NCBI GenBank assembly: GCA_002783385.1
Contig: PFFX01000166.1
Location: 1 to 37,073, forward strand
Direction of reading: 5' to 3'
Length of the DNA stretch: 37,073 nt
Origin: Rhodobacterales bacterium CG15_BIG_FIL_POST_REV_8_21_14_020_59_13
GTDB lineage: Bacteria > Pseudomonadota > Alphaproteobacteria > Caulobacterales > Maricaulaceae
Of this stretch, positions 26,268-35,912 are shown piece after piece. Below the pieces are notes generated by a model. It did not search any database. It saw only the letters and a program-made list of their open reading frames with translations, and was not told where the DNA came from. The position numbers and the translations under genes were made by a program. Position 1 is the stretch's first letter, and each line of letters opens with the position of its first letter.

Positions 26268-28618
26268 CAGGCATCCTCCATGACCAGATCGGCATGAGCC
26301 TCCTGGATTTCGGTCCAATCCACCTCGGTCAGATAACCCAGCGCCTTGGCGCGCTGAACAAAGCCTAGCGGAGATTTGGGTTGGGCGGCTAGTGCTGCAT
26401 CCAGATCCGTTTTCTTGATGATGCGCTTCTGGACGAGAGCGCTCCCGAGCGCAGATTCATCCACAGCGTCCACGCCTTTTTGTTCGGTCAGTAATTGCGC
26501 ATGGCTGAGCGCACCGCGCCGGACCAAGTGATCGCCCAGCCGGACCCAGTCCTTGCGCAGGCTGCGCCAGACGGCCGACACTTGCTCATCATCCAGAATG
26601 GACAGGCGTTCGAGCACACGGGCGGCACGGCGGTCGGTCTCCAGAACCTCCGGCTGATAGCCAAAACGGATGCCGAAGCTGACATCGCTCAGCGGTGCAA
26701 CAGAGACTTTCAGGGACCGGCCCAGCTTGTGCCTCAAATCGGACAACTGGTTTTCGCTCAGTGGTTCACCCACAGCGATTTGCAAGCTGCGGCCATCCCG
26801 CGCCATTGGAAAAGCACCATATTTGGCGGCAAGGTCACGCGGGAATAGCTTCAAGACCTCTGGTTTTATGTCTAGCGGATCCAGCATAATGCGTTCCAGG
26901 CCTTTATGCTCGGCAACGGCATCCGCCAGCTGATCATCATTTATGTCTCCGAGATCGAGCAGAAGAAGCCCCAGCGGGCGGTATTCATCCTCTTGCAGCG
27001 CAAGCGCGCGTTGCAGCCCACGCTCATCAATGGCGCCCCAGTAGATCAGCGCGTCGCCCAAGCGGCCTCCTTCGCCCTGTCCCAGCTCAGCCATAGAGGG
27101 ATAGGCGTGGGCGGTCTTGTCCCAGGTGATACGGTTTCCGCTGATGACGTGCCAGAGATAACGGCGCGCGGCGCGCATGGAGGCGAGATAGCCAATATAA
27201 TTGCCCCACACCATTCGAACGGGAGCGAGGATCGCGTATTTCAGCCCGTGTGCAGCGCCGGTAAAAATGAGGCGGTGGACAACGCGATTTACAAGGAAGA
27301 CGAAGTTGATCAGCACAATCGACCAGACCCAGCTGTCGGGGTCGATCAGTGGCGGTAATCCGCCTGCTTGCGGAAAGAGCGTCGAGATCAGCCAATACAA
27401 TGCCCATTGCAGAAGAATGGCATAGGCCAGCATACCCGTCGGGGCGGTCCAGATGGCTTTCCTGTCGCGATAGAGGAAATAGCGATGGGAGGCCGGGCCG
27501 ATCCAGCCCAGCTGCTTCCAGCCGAGATAGGATATGCCCAGCATCCAGCGGGATTTCTGACGTACGGACACTTTCACACTGTCCGGGAAAAACTCACGCG
27601 TACAGACCAGTTCGCGGCGGTATTTTTGAACATCCCGATTGGCAAACCAGGCCTTGCGCGTAGCATAGGGCATACGCACCCAGTAGCGCACGAACCTGGA
27701 TTTCAGACCGGCTTCATAAAAGCGGTGGCCAATATCATAATCCTCTGTCAACGAATCCACATTGAAAGGCTGGTTATGGCGCTCCTTACACAGGAGCGCG
27801 ATCGCATCGCGGCTGAAGGCAGTGGCGACACCGGCCGAAGGGACCAGATCTGTCATGTGCGAGCGGGCAATGAGATCCTTGCCATGCCATTCAGCAAACT
27901 CGTCCATGTAGTGACATGCCGTCAGCGCAGTCCATTTACGCGGCATGGACAAGACTGGTAATTGCAGCATATCGGCGTGGTCGAGATAGGCATTGATCAC
28001 CTTGAAGGACATGGGATGAATAACATCTTCCGAGTCCTGCATCAGAATGCCGTCAAAGCGTTCACCCAGCTCTTCTTCGCGCTTGACGATCCCGGCAATC
28101 ATCCAGTTGAGATTGTCCGCCTTACAGGTCGGACCATTGTGACCGACAAAGGCGATGTTGATGCCGTCATTCTGGCGGACGATACGATTGACCTCGTCGA
28201 TGGTTTCCTGATCGTTGGGATAGACGCCGACAAAAATCTCGTAATTGCGATAATCCATGGTCTTGAGCGTATTGACCAGCATGCGGCCAATCACGTCTGC
28301 TTCGTGCCAGGCTGGTACCATGACGGCGAGTTTTTTCTGCTCCATTTCATGAAGCTGCTTCATGGAGGGCACATAGCGGAAGGGCCGGGTTGCAATGCGT
28401 TGTGCCGTCAAGACCCAATAATAGAGGTCCAGAAAGGCGTCATCGACCGATGAGATAAAGATGGCGATGGCGGCATAAACCGTCAGGCCGCTCAATATCG
28501 TCCAGTAAATACGGATCGCCTCGCCCGAAAGCAGACTGGCGAGCACGGTTTCACTCCATGCCGCAAGGCCCGCATCGGCTGAGGCGATGTGCGCGAGGGA
28601 GGGATCGAACCCTTCCAT
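26267..28618 (-). CDS. nfrB: NfrB-like membrane glycosyltransferase with MshEN (c-di-GMP-binding type) domains
   Basis: 783 aa; KLAVMVPAWHEADVIGRMLVNTLKTMDYRNYEIFVGVYPNDQETIDEV, MQDSEDVIHPM, SLTEDYDIGHRFYEAG, VRQKSRWMLGI, WDKTAHAYPSM; then RLGDALIYWGAIDERGLQRALALQ / PLGLLLLDLGDINDDQLADAVAEH MshEN repeats. Collinear with E. coli NfrB. Confidence 0.93.
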   Translation of the reverse strand: MEGFDPSLAHIASADAGLAAWSETVLASLLSGEAIRIYWTILSGLTVYAAIAIFISSVDDAFLDLYYWVLTAQRIATRPFRYVPSMKQLHEMEQKKLAVMVPAWHEADVIGRMLVNTLKTMDYRNYEIFVGVYPNDQETIDEVNRIVRQNDGINIAFVGHNGPTCKADNLNWMIAGIVKREEELGERFDGILMQDSEDVIHPMSFKVINAYLDHADMLQLPVLSMPRKWTALTACHYMDEFAEWHGKDLIARSHMTDLVPSAGVATAFSRDAIALLCKERHNQPFNVDSLTEDYDIGHRFYEAGLKSRFVRYWVRMPYATRKAWFANRDVQKYRRELVCTREFFPDSVKVSVRQKSRWMLGISYLGWKQLGWIGPASHRYFLYRDRKAIWTAPTGMLAYAILLQWALYWLISTLFPQAGGLPPLIDPDSWVWSIVLINFVFLVNRVVHRLIFTGAAHGLKYAILAPVRMVWGNYIGYLASMRAARRYLWHVISGNRITWDKTAHAYPSMAELGQGEGGRLGDALIYWGAIDERGLQRALALQEDEYRPLGLLLLDLGDINDDQLADAVAEHKGLERIMLDPLDIKPEVLKLFPRDLAAKYGAFPMARDGRSLQIAVGEPLSENQLSDLRHKLGRSLKVSVAPLSDVSFGIRFGYQPEVLETDRRAARVLERLSILDDEQVSAVWRSLRKDWVRLGDHLVRRGALSHAQLLTEQKGVDAVDESALGSALVQKRIIKKTDLDAALAAQPKSPLGFVQRAKALGYLTEVDWTEIQEAHADLVMEDA

Positions 28619-29745
28619 CAGCTGGCCTGCCGCAATTCTTTGCCTGCCGGCAGCTTCCTGGCGAGAATGCCGGTGATGCGCTGACTGGCCTTGCCATCGC
28701 CAAACGGGTTTTTGCGGCTTGCCATTCTGCCGTGAGCGTGGGCCTGCGTGAGCAGAATCGATGCTTCGCGGACGATGACAGCGGGGTCTGTGCCCACCAG
28801 TTTGGCTACGCCCGCGTCGATCGCCTCCTGGCGTTCAGTGGTCTCGCGCAGGACCAGCACCGGCACATCAAAGCTAGGCGCTTCTTCCTGAACACCGCCG
28901 GAATCCGACAGGACGAGATGGCTGGCTTTCAGAACCGCGATGAATTCGGGATAGGCGAGTGGCGCAATCACATGAATGCGATCAGTCGCGCCCAGCATGG
29001 CCTCGACTGTCTCCCGGACCCGCGGATTGGAGTGAGCCGGAAATATGATGCGAATATCCCGATGAAGCCGGATGAGTTCCAGCGCGGCCCGGCAAATACC
29101 AGCGATACCCTCGCCCCAGCTTTCGCGACGGTGAGCGGTCAACAGAATGATCCGTTCGCCCGGCTTGACCTGATCCAGAATCGCCGGTGCGCTAACGTGG
29201 TCAGCCATATCGAGTACGGTGTCGATTATGGTGTTGCCGGTGACCCAGATCTGTCGGGGACGCACGCCATCCAGCCGCAGGTTTTTCTCGGCGAGACGTG
29301 TCGGCGCGAAGTGAAAATCAGCAATCGGCGCGATCAGCCTGCGAAAGCTTTCCTCGGGGAATGGATTATTGGTGTCGCCACTGCGAAGACCTGCCTCGAC
29401 ATGACCTACCGGGACCTTGTTCAGATGCGCCGCAAGCGCACCGGAATACGCGGTGGCCGTATCGCCTTGAACAAGCACAGCACGCGGATGATGCTTTTCA
29501 ATCCAGCGGCCAAGTTGATAAAGTAGGCCTGCAGACAGGTTGGTCAGCGAACAGGGATCCCATCCGCCACTCAGGGTAAAGGCTGGCGTGATATCGACAG
29601 CATCCAGCGCCTGTTTTGCCAGATCGCCATGTTGTCCCGTAGCGATCCAGACCGGCTCAAGCGCCGTTTTTTTCAAACTCCGGAAAACCGGCGCGAGCTT
29701 TAAAATCTCGGGCCGTGTCCCAGCAATAATTGCGATTCCCATCAT
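28618..29745 (-). CDS. wecB: UDP-N-acetylglucosamine 2-epimerase (non-hydrolysing)
   Basis: MMGIAIIAGTRPEILKLAPVFRSLK; VLVQGDTATAYSGALAAHLNKVPVGHVEAGLRSGDTNNPFPEESFRRLIAPIADFHFAPT; SDSGGVQEEAPSFDVPVLVLRETTERQEAIDAG. TGATG overlap with nfrB. Confidence 0.95.
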   Translation of the reverse strand: MMGIAIIAGTRPEILKLAPVFRSLKKTALEPVWIATGQHGDLAKQALDAVDITPAFTLSGGWDPCSLTNLSAGLLYQLGRWIEKHHPRAVLVQGDTATAYSGALAAHLNKVPVGHVEAGLRSGDTNNPFPEESFRRLIAPIADFHFAPTRLAEKNLRLDGVRPRQIWVTGNTIIDTVLDMADHVSAPAILDQVKPGERIILLTAHRRESWGEGIAGICRAALELIRLHRDIRIIFPAHSNPRVRETVEAMLGATDRIHVIAPLAYPEFIAVLKASHLVLSDSGGVQEEAPSFDVPVLVLRETTERQEAIDAGVAKLVGTDPAVIVREASILLTQAHAHGRMASRKNPFGDGKASQRITGILARKLPAGKELRQAS

Positions 29746-29850
29746 CGCCCCCCAGTGCGATTGGCGGGCAAGCCCGCCGGAAATCCCTCGCACCGGGAAA
29801 GTCGCTTTGAATCAGGGAGTAATAACCACCGCTAAAAGGCGATTCCGGGA

Positions 29851-29884
29851 CAGAAAAGACAAAACCGCCCCGATTGGGGCGGTT
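29851..29884 (-). terminator. Rho-independent terminator of the M28 peptidase gene
   Basis: Minus strand AACCGCCCC-AATC-GGGGCGGTT followed by TTGTCTTTT. Confidence 0.88.
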
Positions 29885-29925
29885 AAGTGTCTATTAAGAC
29901 CAATGCAGGCGATCAGGAGGCAGTT

Positions 29926-31413
29926 CTATTCATCCTGCATTCGGAATTCGACATTTGAGTCGGCTGCGAGCCAGACGATGGCAGCCCAAGCCGCGATATT
30001 TTGAGCGAGTTCATCCGGATCGATCTTGTCGAATGTGTCATCCGGGGTGTGGTGTAGATTGAAGTAATCCGTGCCGTCCTGGGTCAGCCGGAAGACAGGC
30101 GTGCCCTGCATGGCGAGGGGGATGATGTCCGGGCCGCCACTCCGATCGGCGCGTTCACCGCGGATGATCCCCAGTGGGGCTATGATACGGTGGGCTTCAT
30201 CAAGGAAAACCGTTCCTTCGTCACTGGTGCCGGATGTCAGTGACCAGACGCGTCCTGCGCCAAAATCTGATTCTGAGGCTAGGACAATATTTTCTACGTC
30301 ATCGGTATTCTGTTGCGCGTAGGCAAAAGCGCCCAGCAAACCGACCTCTTCTGCCCCAAACAAAACGACGCGAATGGTGCGGCGTGGCGCGCGCGGCAAT
30401 TGACTGATCAAATGTGCGGCACCGGTGACAATTCCAACGCCAGCACCATCGTCAATCGCGCCTGTGGCTTCGTCCCAGCTGTCCAGATGCGCCCCGATCA
30501 GGACGACTTCGTCCGGCAGTTCACGGCCCGGGATTTCAGCTATGACATTTCCGGACTGACGCATGCCCCTCCATCCGGATACAACCGAGAGATGCGCAGT
30601 CAACGTTTCACCGGATTCATGAATGCGCTCGATCTGATCGGCATCCGGTCCCGAGACTGCAACCGCCGGGATGGAGGATCTGACACGGCGTTCGGTGTAA
30701 TCGGGATGTTCGGCGTTCAGATAGTCGATGACCGCCTGCGAATGAGTGCCGGAAGCGACTGAAGATGCGCTAGGTGTGCTGACCATTCCAGTGTGGGGAA
30801 AGCGGTGGCTGTCCGTTCCAACCGAACGGATAATGACGGCAGCAGCCCCGCGGGCCTCTGCCTCAAGCCAAGCGAAGCGACGCTTCTCGTTAGCCGGGCC
30901 ATAACCGGCCCCGGTTTGGGTCGAAATCATGCGGTCATTGACATAGACAATGTGGTCTTCCAATGCCCCGTCATCAGGTGACTCCCGCAAAGAATCGAAA
31001 CTGTCAAAAAAAGCAATTTCCCGTTCCAGACCATTTTGCGGCGTTGCGGCCGAGCCCCCAAGGGCAGAAGCGAAAAGATTTTGCGGGAAAGGCTCAACGA
31101 TGCGCAATTCAATATCGCCGCGATCCCAATACGGCATCTCGAATGGCTCGATCCGGACATTTTCAAAACCCAGACCGGTGAACATCTGCACGGCCCAATC
31201 ACGGGCGCGGGCTTCCTGTCCGGATCCGCCGAGTCGCGGGCCAACTTCGGTTGTAAGCGATCTGACGATCTCATACCCGGTGTCAGACTCCAGACCGCGC
31301 TCCATTAGCTCGCGCGCCGTATCCGCCGCGTCCTCGCTGATCAGATCGCCGCTCAGAGCGGCTGCGTTGGCAGACATGATGAGGCAGGCGGCACTGGCGA
31401 TGCGTATAAACAT
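29926..31413 (-). CDS. M28 family zinc metallopeptidase (secreted, PA-domain containing)
   Basis: 495 aa; signal peptide; VVLIGAHLDSWDEATGAIDDGAGVGIVTGAAHLI, RTIRVVLFGAEEVGLLGAFAYA, LHHTPDDTFDKIDPDELAQN. Confidence 0.93.
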   Translation of the reverse strand: MFIRIASAACLIMSANAAALSGDLISEDAADTARELMERGLESDTGYEIVRSLTTEVGPRLGGSGQEARARDWAVQMFTGLGFENVRIEPFEMPYWDRGDIELRIVEPFPQNLFASALGGSAATPQNGLEREIAFFDSFDSLRESPDDGALEDHIVYVNDRMISTQTGAGYGPANEKRRFAWLEAEARGAAAVIIRSVGTDSHRFPHTGMVSTPSASSVASGTHSQAVIDYLNAEHPDYTERRVRSSIPAVAVSGPDADQIERIHESGETLTAHLSVVSGWRGMRQSGNVIAEIPGRELPDEVVLIGAHLDSWDEATGAIDDGAGVGIVTGAAHLISQLPRAPRRTIRVVLFGAEEVGLLGAFAYAQQNTDDVENIVLASESDFGAGRVWSLTSGTSDEGTVFLDEAHRIIAPLGIIRGERADRSGGPDIIPLAMQGTPVFRLTQDGTDYFNLHHTPDDTFDKIDPDELAQNIAAWAAIVWLAADSNVEFRMQDE

Positions 31414-31566
31414 GCTGGATATCTCCCCTTTTACGTGGACCGTACTGGAAGCTAGCCCGCCTCCCGGCCCCTCTCAAGGCGCCCGCTCAGACACGGGGGA
31501 TCAGCTCCGGGTGCAAAAACGGGAGAAGCACCCTATATTCGCAGAGGGTAAAGGGAGCAGCACTTC

Positions 31567-32454
31567 ATGATTGAAATGACGATTTCCGGACGCGCACGGG
31601 ATTTGGGCGGATTTTCTGTACGCCGCCTTATCCCGGCCGCCAAGAAGCGGCTTGTTGGGCCGTTCATCTTCTTTGATCATCTTGGTCCTGCGGAATTCGG
31701 ACCCGGAAACGGTATTGATGTTCGCCCCCATCCGCATATCGGTCTTGCGACAGTGACCTATCTTTTCGAGGGCGAGTTGGATCACCGCGACACGCTTGGT
31801 ATTCATCAACCCATCAAACCCGGTGATGTGAACTGGATGACCGCAGGGAAGGGCATCGTTCACTCCGAGCGGACCGGAGGTGAAGCGCGCGCTGCCGGCC
31901 ACAACATTCATGGCATCCAGACATGGGTTGCCCTGCCGGTCGAAGATGAAGAGACAGACCCGTCCTTTCATCACCACAAGGCCCATGAATTGCCGGAAAT
32001 CGAAATGGATGGCGTGAAGATGCACCTCATTCTAGGTTCGGCTTATGGTGAAATCTCGCCGGTGAAGGTGTTTTCTCCCATTTTCTATCTACATGCCGAA
32101 ACAGAGGAAGGGTCGGTGTTCAAACTGACCGATGAACATGCCGAGCGCGCCGTTTATGTCGTCTCCGGTGAAATCGAGATTGATGGCCGTCTTTTTGGTG
32201 AGGGCGAGATGATCATTCTGGACGACGAGGCGCAAATCGGCATCCGGACGATATCCGATGCGCGTTTGATGATGTTCGGTGGTGCCCATCTGCCCGGTGA
32301 CCGGCATATATTCTGGAATTTTGTTTCGAGCCGGATAGACCGGATCGAGCAGGCAAAAACAGACTGGAAAGCCTCCGCGGACGCCGGATTTGAAAACAGC
32401 ATCTTTATTCTGCCCCCGGAAGAATCAGAACACATCCCCCTGCCGGAGTCATAA
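31567..32454 (+). CDS. Pirin family protein
   Basis: 295 aa; VRRLIPAAKKRLVGPFIFFDHLGPAEFGPGNGIDVRPHPHIGLATVTYLFEGELDHRDTLG...PGDVNWMTAGKGIVHSERT. Confidence 0.96.
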   Translation: MIEMTISGRARDLGGFSVRRLIPAAKKRLVGPFIFFDHLGPAEFGPGNGIDVRPHPHIGLATVTYLFEGELDHRDTLGIHQPIKPGDVNWMTAGKGIVHSERTGGEARAAGHNIHGIQTWVALPVEDEETDPSFHHHKAHELPEIEMDGVKMHLILGSAYGEISPVKVFSPIFYLHAETEEGSVFKLTDEHAERAVYVVSGEIEIDGRLFGEGEMIILDDEAQIGIRTISDARLMMFGGAHLPGDRHIFWNFVSSRIDRIEQAKTDWKASADAGFENSIFILPPEESEHIPLPES

Positions 32455-32600
32455 TTCGTTACTTGGCCATGCACTTGCATTGGGAGAATGGACTTGATGC
32501 AAAGCGTCCTGTCGCTTAGTGAATACGTTTATCCGGCGATCGTGAGCGAAAGATCGGATCATGCCGCTGTAGGGGCAGCATCCAGAAACCGGGGGATTTC

Positions 32601-34223
32601 ATGTTCGAACAGGCGAATGATCGCGATATAGGTGTTCTGGCGCATCTGGGGTTGTCCCGTGCCGGATCACTAAGTCATAATTGGACTGAAGCAGCGCTTT
32701 ATGAGGAGGCTGTCCGCCGCGGCGAAGGCGAAGTGGCGAGAGGCGGCGCACTGGTTGTCAAAACCGGCCAGCACACAGGCCGATCCGCAAACGACAAATT
32801 CACGGTTCGGGACGAAACCACGGAAGACACGGTCTGGTGGAAAACGAATGCGTCAATCACGTCTGATCAGTTCACCGCGATCTGGGACGATTTCAAAACC
32901 CATATGGCTGGAAGAGAATTATTCGTTCAGGACCTCTTCGGCGGTGCCGACCTGGATCACCGTCTGCCGGTTCGCATTGTCACCGAGTTGGCCTGGCATT
33001 CGCTCTGCATCCGCCATTTACTGCGCCGCCCCGAAGCCAGCGAGCTTGACGGATTTGACCCGGAATTCACGATCATCAACCTGCCGAGCTTCAAGGCCGA
33101 TCCCGAACGACATGGCTGCCGCAGCGAAACGGTGATCGCCGTCGATTTCACACGCAAAATGGTTCTGATAGGTGGCACCTCCTATGCCGGTGAGACCAAG
33201 AAATCGGTTTTCACCATTCTGAATTATCTGCTGCCCGCCAAGGGCATCATGCCGATGCACTGCTCAGTGAATACCGACGGGGAGAATGCCGCCATCTTCT
33301 TTGGCCTGTCCGGGACGGGAAAAACGACCCTTTCTGCCGACGCCAGCCGCACGCTGGTCGGCGATGACGAGCATGGCTGGTCAGAAAACGGGCTCTTCAA
33401 TTTTGAAGGCGGGTGTTACGCCAAGATGATCCGTCTGTGCCCTGACGCCGAGCCTGAAATTTTCGCCACCACACAACAATGGGGCACGGTGCTGGAAAAT
33501 GTGGTGATGGACCCGGTGACGCGTGAGCTGGACCTGGATGATGCCAGGCTGGCGGAAAACAGCCGCGGAGCCTATCCGATTGATGCTATCCCCAATGCGT
33601 CTGATACGGGCCGCTGTGGTCAACCGAAAAACCTGATCATGCTGACCTGTGATGCCTTTGGCATCATGCCGCCGATCGCCAAGCTGACGCCGGCGCAAGC
33701 CATGTATCACTTCCTCTCCGGCTATACGGCGAAAGTTGCCGGCACGGAAAAGGGCGTGACCGAGCCGGCTGCAACCTTCTCCGCCTGTTTCGGTGCGCCT
33801 TTCATGCCGCGTCACCCGGCGGAATACGGAGCACTGTTGCGCGAATTGATCGCAGAGCATGGCGTTGATTGCTGGCTGGTGAATACGGGCTGGACCGGCG
33901 GCGCGTATGGCGAAGGCCGGCGTATGCCGATCAAGGCAACCCGCGCCCTGCTGAATGCGGCACTTGATGGATCGCTCAACACTACGACCTTCCGCGAGGA
34001 CCCGAATTTCGGTTTCATGGTGCCGACCATCGTCCCCGGCGTGGAGAGCGGCATTCTGGATCCGCGCTCAACCTGGACCAATCCGGGCGCCTATGATGTG
34101 CAAGCGGCCAGACTTGCTGATATGTTCATCGCCAACTTCACAAAGTTTGAGGATCACGTCGCCCCCTACGTCCGTGCTGCCGCGCCACGTCAGGCCGAAG
34201 CGCGCGTGGCCGTCGCAGAATAA
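32601..34223 (+). CDS. pckA: Phosphoenolpyruvate carboxykinase (ATP)
   Basis: 540 aa; [98 protein letters not shown]. Confidence 0.98.
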   Translation: MFEQANDRDIGVLAHLGLSRAGSLSHNWTEAALYEEAVRRGEGEVARGGALVVKTGQHTGRSANDKFTVRDETTEDTVWWKTNASITSDQFTAIWDDFKTHMAGRELFVQDLFGGADLDHRLPVRIVTELAWHSLCIRHLLRRPEASELDGFDPEFTIINLPSFKADPERHGCRSETVIAVDFTRKMVLIGGTSYAGETKKSVFTILNYLLPAKGIMPMHCSVNTDGENAAIFFGLSGTGKTTLSADASRTLVGDDEHGWSENGLFNFEGGCYAKMIRLCPDAEPEIFATTQQWGTVLENVVMDPVTRELDLDDARLAENSRGAYPIDAIPNASDTGRCGQPKNLIMLTCDAFGIMPPIAKLTPAQAMYHFLSGYTAKVAGTEKGVTEPAATFSACFGAPFMPRHPAEYGALLRELIAEHGVDCWLVNTGWTGGAYGEGRRMPIKATRALLNAALDGSLNTTTFREDPNFGFMVPTIVPGVESGILDPRSTWTNPGAYDVQAARLADMFIANFTKFEDHVAPYVRAAAPRQAEARVAVAE

Positions 34224-34248
34224 GCCATAGCCCTTTCACTGACGTTTA

Positions 34249-34283
34249 AGCCCCGGTGTCTTCAAGGTGCCGGGGTTTTTCTT
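34249..34283 (+). terminator. Rho-independent terminator downstream of pckA
   Basis: CCCCGG-tgtcttcaaggtg-CCGGGG followed by TTTTTCTTT. Confidence 0.82.
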
Positions 34284-34338
34284 TGGTGTTTATGTGTGTT
34301 GGCTTTGTGCCTTATGTCCCGCCAGAGGCTGTTAGCGC

Positions 34339-34632
34339 TCACCTGAAAAGCATGCCGCCCTGGAAGGCGGATGTCTTTGCTGACCTCAACTCCAGCGCAA
34401 GGCGCCGGTTGAGAATGGCCAGAGACGGCTCGCCGGACACGCCGTCGAGAAGCTTCTTCTTGCACCGCTTGCAGCGCAAACGCCGGGCGACCTCATAACG
34501 GGTCCAGTATTTGGCTTCATCAAATGCCGTGAGCAGTGCTGCGGGAGAAACGCTTGCCCGATATCCGCATGAAAAACAGGTCGCAACGAAGCGGTAACCG
34601 TCCGCCAGATCCATGAGTTGAAGCTCTGCCAT
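34339..34632 (-). CDS. Small zinc-ribbon-like protein coupled to Y-family polymerase
   Basis: 97 aa; two CxxC knuckles (CFSC ... CKRC) about 32 residues apart; TGATG stop/start coupling with the upstream polymerase gene. Confidence 0.75.
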   Translation of the reverse strand: MAELQLMDLADGYRFVATCFSCGYRASVSPAALLTAFDEAKYWTRYEVARRLRCKRCKKKLLDGVSGEPSLAILNRRLALELRSAKTSAFQGGMLFR

Positions 34633-35891
34633 CAGTGAAAGTCCGACGTATCAAAGTCGCGGAAATCCGGTATGCGCGTATAGGCAATTTTCGCTCCCGC
34701 ATATTCACCGGGAGGCGGCATCAAGGGGCCGACCGAAACCAGCTGCCGGTCATAGCGGTCATTAAGCGTATCTATGGCCCTGGTGATAGCTTCCCATTTC
34801 TGCCGCCGGTCCGCATCATCCAGAAACAGGTTCAGCTGCCGTGTGCCTTTCCATAAATCAAGGAAAGCACAGCGTATCCGTACCACAACGCTATTATGCG
34901 GCAGTTCCTGCCTTGCCCTGGCCCATAACGCATTCAACCCCGCCAGACAGGCTTGGTCATCATTGACAATGGGGAGCGTTTTTTCACGTCCCCAATGGCC
35001 AGCACGGCACGATAGTCCAAGCCAGATCTTTCCGGCCCTGAAACCTTCTGCGCGCATGCGTCTTGATGCTTTCAGAATCAGAAAAGTCGAATAATTCATG
35101 GCCTTGTCCAGCGTTCTATGATTCGGGGGCAAAACCCGGCCATGCCCGAACATACGCCGCTGTGTGTCCTCGCCGGGAACGTCATATCCATGAAGAAGAT
35201 ACCAGAAGCGCTCACCTGCAATCGAGCCCCATATGTTTCGTAACTGCTTTGGTTGTGAGTTCCACAGATCTTTCATATCTGAGAGCCCGGCCCTGATCAG
35301 CCGTTTTTCCATCCGTGATCCGATTCCGGCCACGTCTGCGAACGGCATGTCCAGAAGTCCGCCCGGCATGGCGTCAGGATACAGAATGGTCACGCCATTC
35401 GGTTTTTCCCATTTGCAGATCAGCTTTGCCAGATGCCGGTTCGGCGCGATCCCGATCGAGCCCGTAATGTAAGAGCCAATATTGTCGCGAAGCGACCGCT
35501 TGATCTGTTCACTCAGTACTTCCGGCTCCTTCCGCCACATGGGCGATACGCCGCACGACATTTCGTCGATTGAACAAATGCCGGTGACCGGCGTGCTCTG
35601 ATTGATGGCAGACCGGAGCGCATGGTGAGCCCGCACATAAAGCTCGGGCGTCTGTCTCTGGAATATGATGTCAGGGCAGAGTTCCCGGGCTTCGGTCAAT
35701 GGCGTCCCGGTCCTGACCCCTGCGGCCTTGGCTTCCCGTGAAACCGCGATGCAGATCGTATGCTCCGTGCCGGAGAAAGGAATAACGCCCACGGGCCGGT
35801 CTCTCAGGCCAGGCCGGGCCTGCTGTTCCACGGACGCAAAAAAATTGTCGAAGTCGATGTAAAGCTGCTCGACCTGCTCCGGCTTGCGCAT
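34632..35891 (-). CDS. Y-family (DinB/UmuC-like) DNA polymerase
   Basis: MRKPEQVEQLYIDFDNFFASVEQQARPGLRDRPVGV; CSIDEMSCGV catalytic DE; GSIGIAPNRHLAKLICKWEKPNG; FADVAGIGSRMEKRLIRAG HhH; RQLNLFLDD beta-clamp-type motif. Confidence 0.92.
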   Translation of the reverse strand: MRKPEQVEQLYIDFDNFFASVEQQARPGLRDRPVGVIPFSGTEHTICIAVSREAKAAGVRTGTPLTEARELCPDIIFQRQTPELYVRAHHALRSAINQSTPVTGICSIDEMSCGVSPMWRKEPEVLSEQIKRSLRDNIGSYITGSIGIAPNRHLAKLICKWEKPNGVTILYPDAMPGGLLDMPFADVAGIGSRMEKRLIRAGLSDMKDLWNSQPKQLRNIWGSIAGERFWYLLHGYDVPGEDTQRRMFGHGRVLPPNHRTLDKAMNYSTFLILKASRRMRAEGFRAGKIWLGLSCRAGHWGREKTLPIVNDDQACLAGLNALWARARQELPHNSVVVRIRCAFLDLWKGTRQLNLFLDDADRRQKWEAITRAIDTLNDRYDRQLVSVGPLMPPPGEYAGAKIAYTRIPDFRDFDTSDFH

Positions 35892-35912
35892 TTTGTTCTC
35901 CAGAAAACGAGA

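Noticed and set aside
27368-28453. Long plus-strand ORFs (197 and 163 aa) antisense to nfrB
   Set aside because: Shadow ORFs of a strongly conserved glycosyltransferase gene; no own start context or motif.
28558-29526. 322-aa plus-strand ORF antisense to wecB
   Set aside because: Composition shows no recognisable domain; the opposite strand is an unmistakable UDP-GlcNAc 2-epimerase. High-GC shadow ORF.
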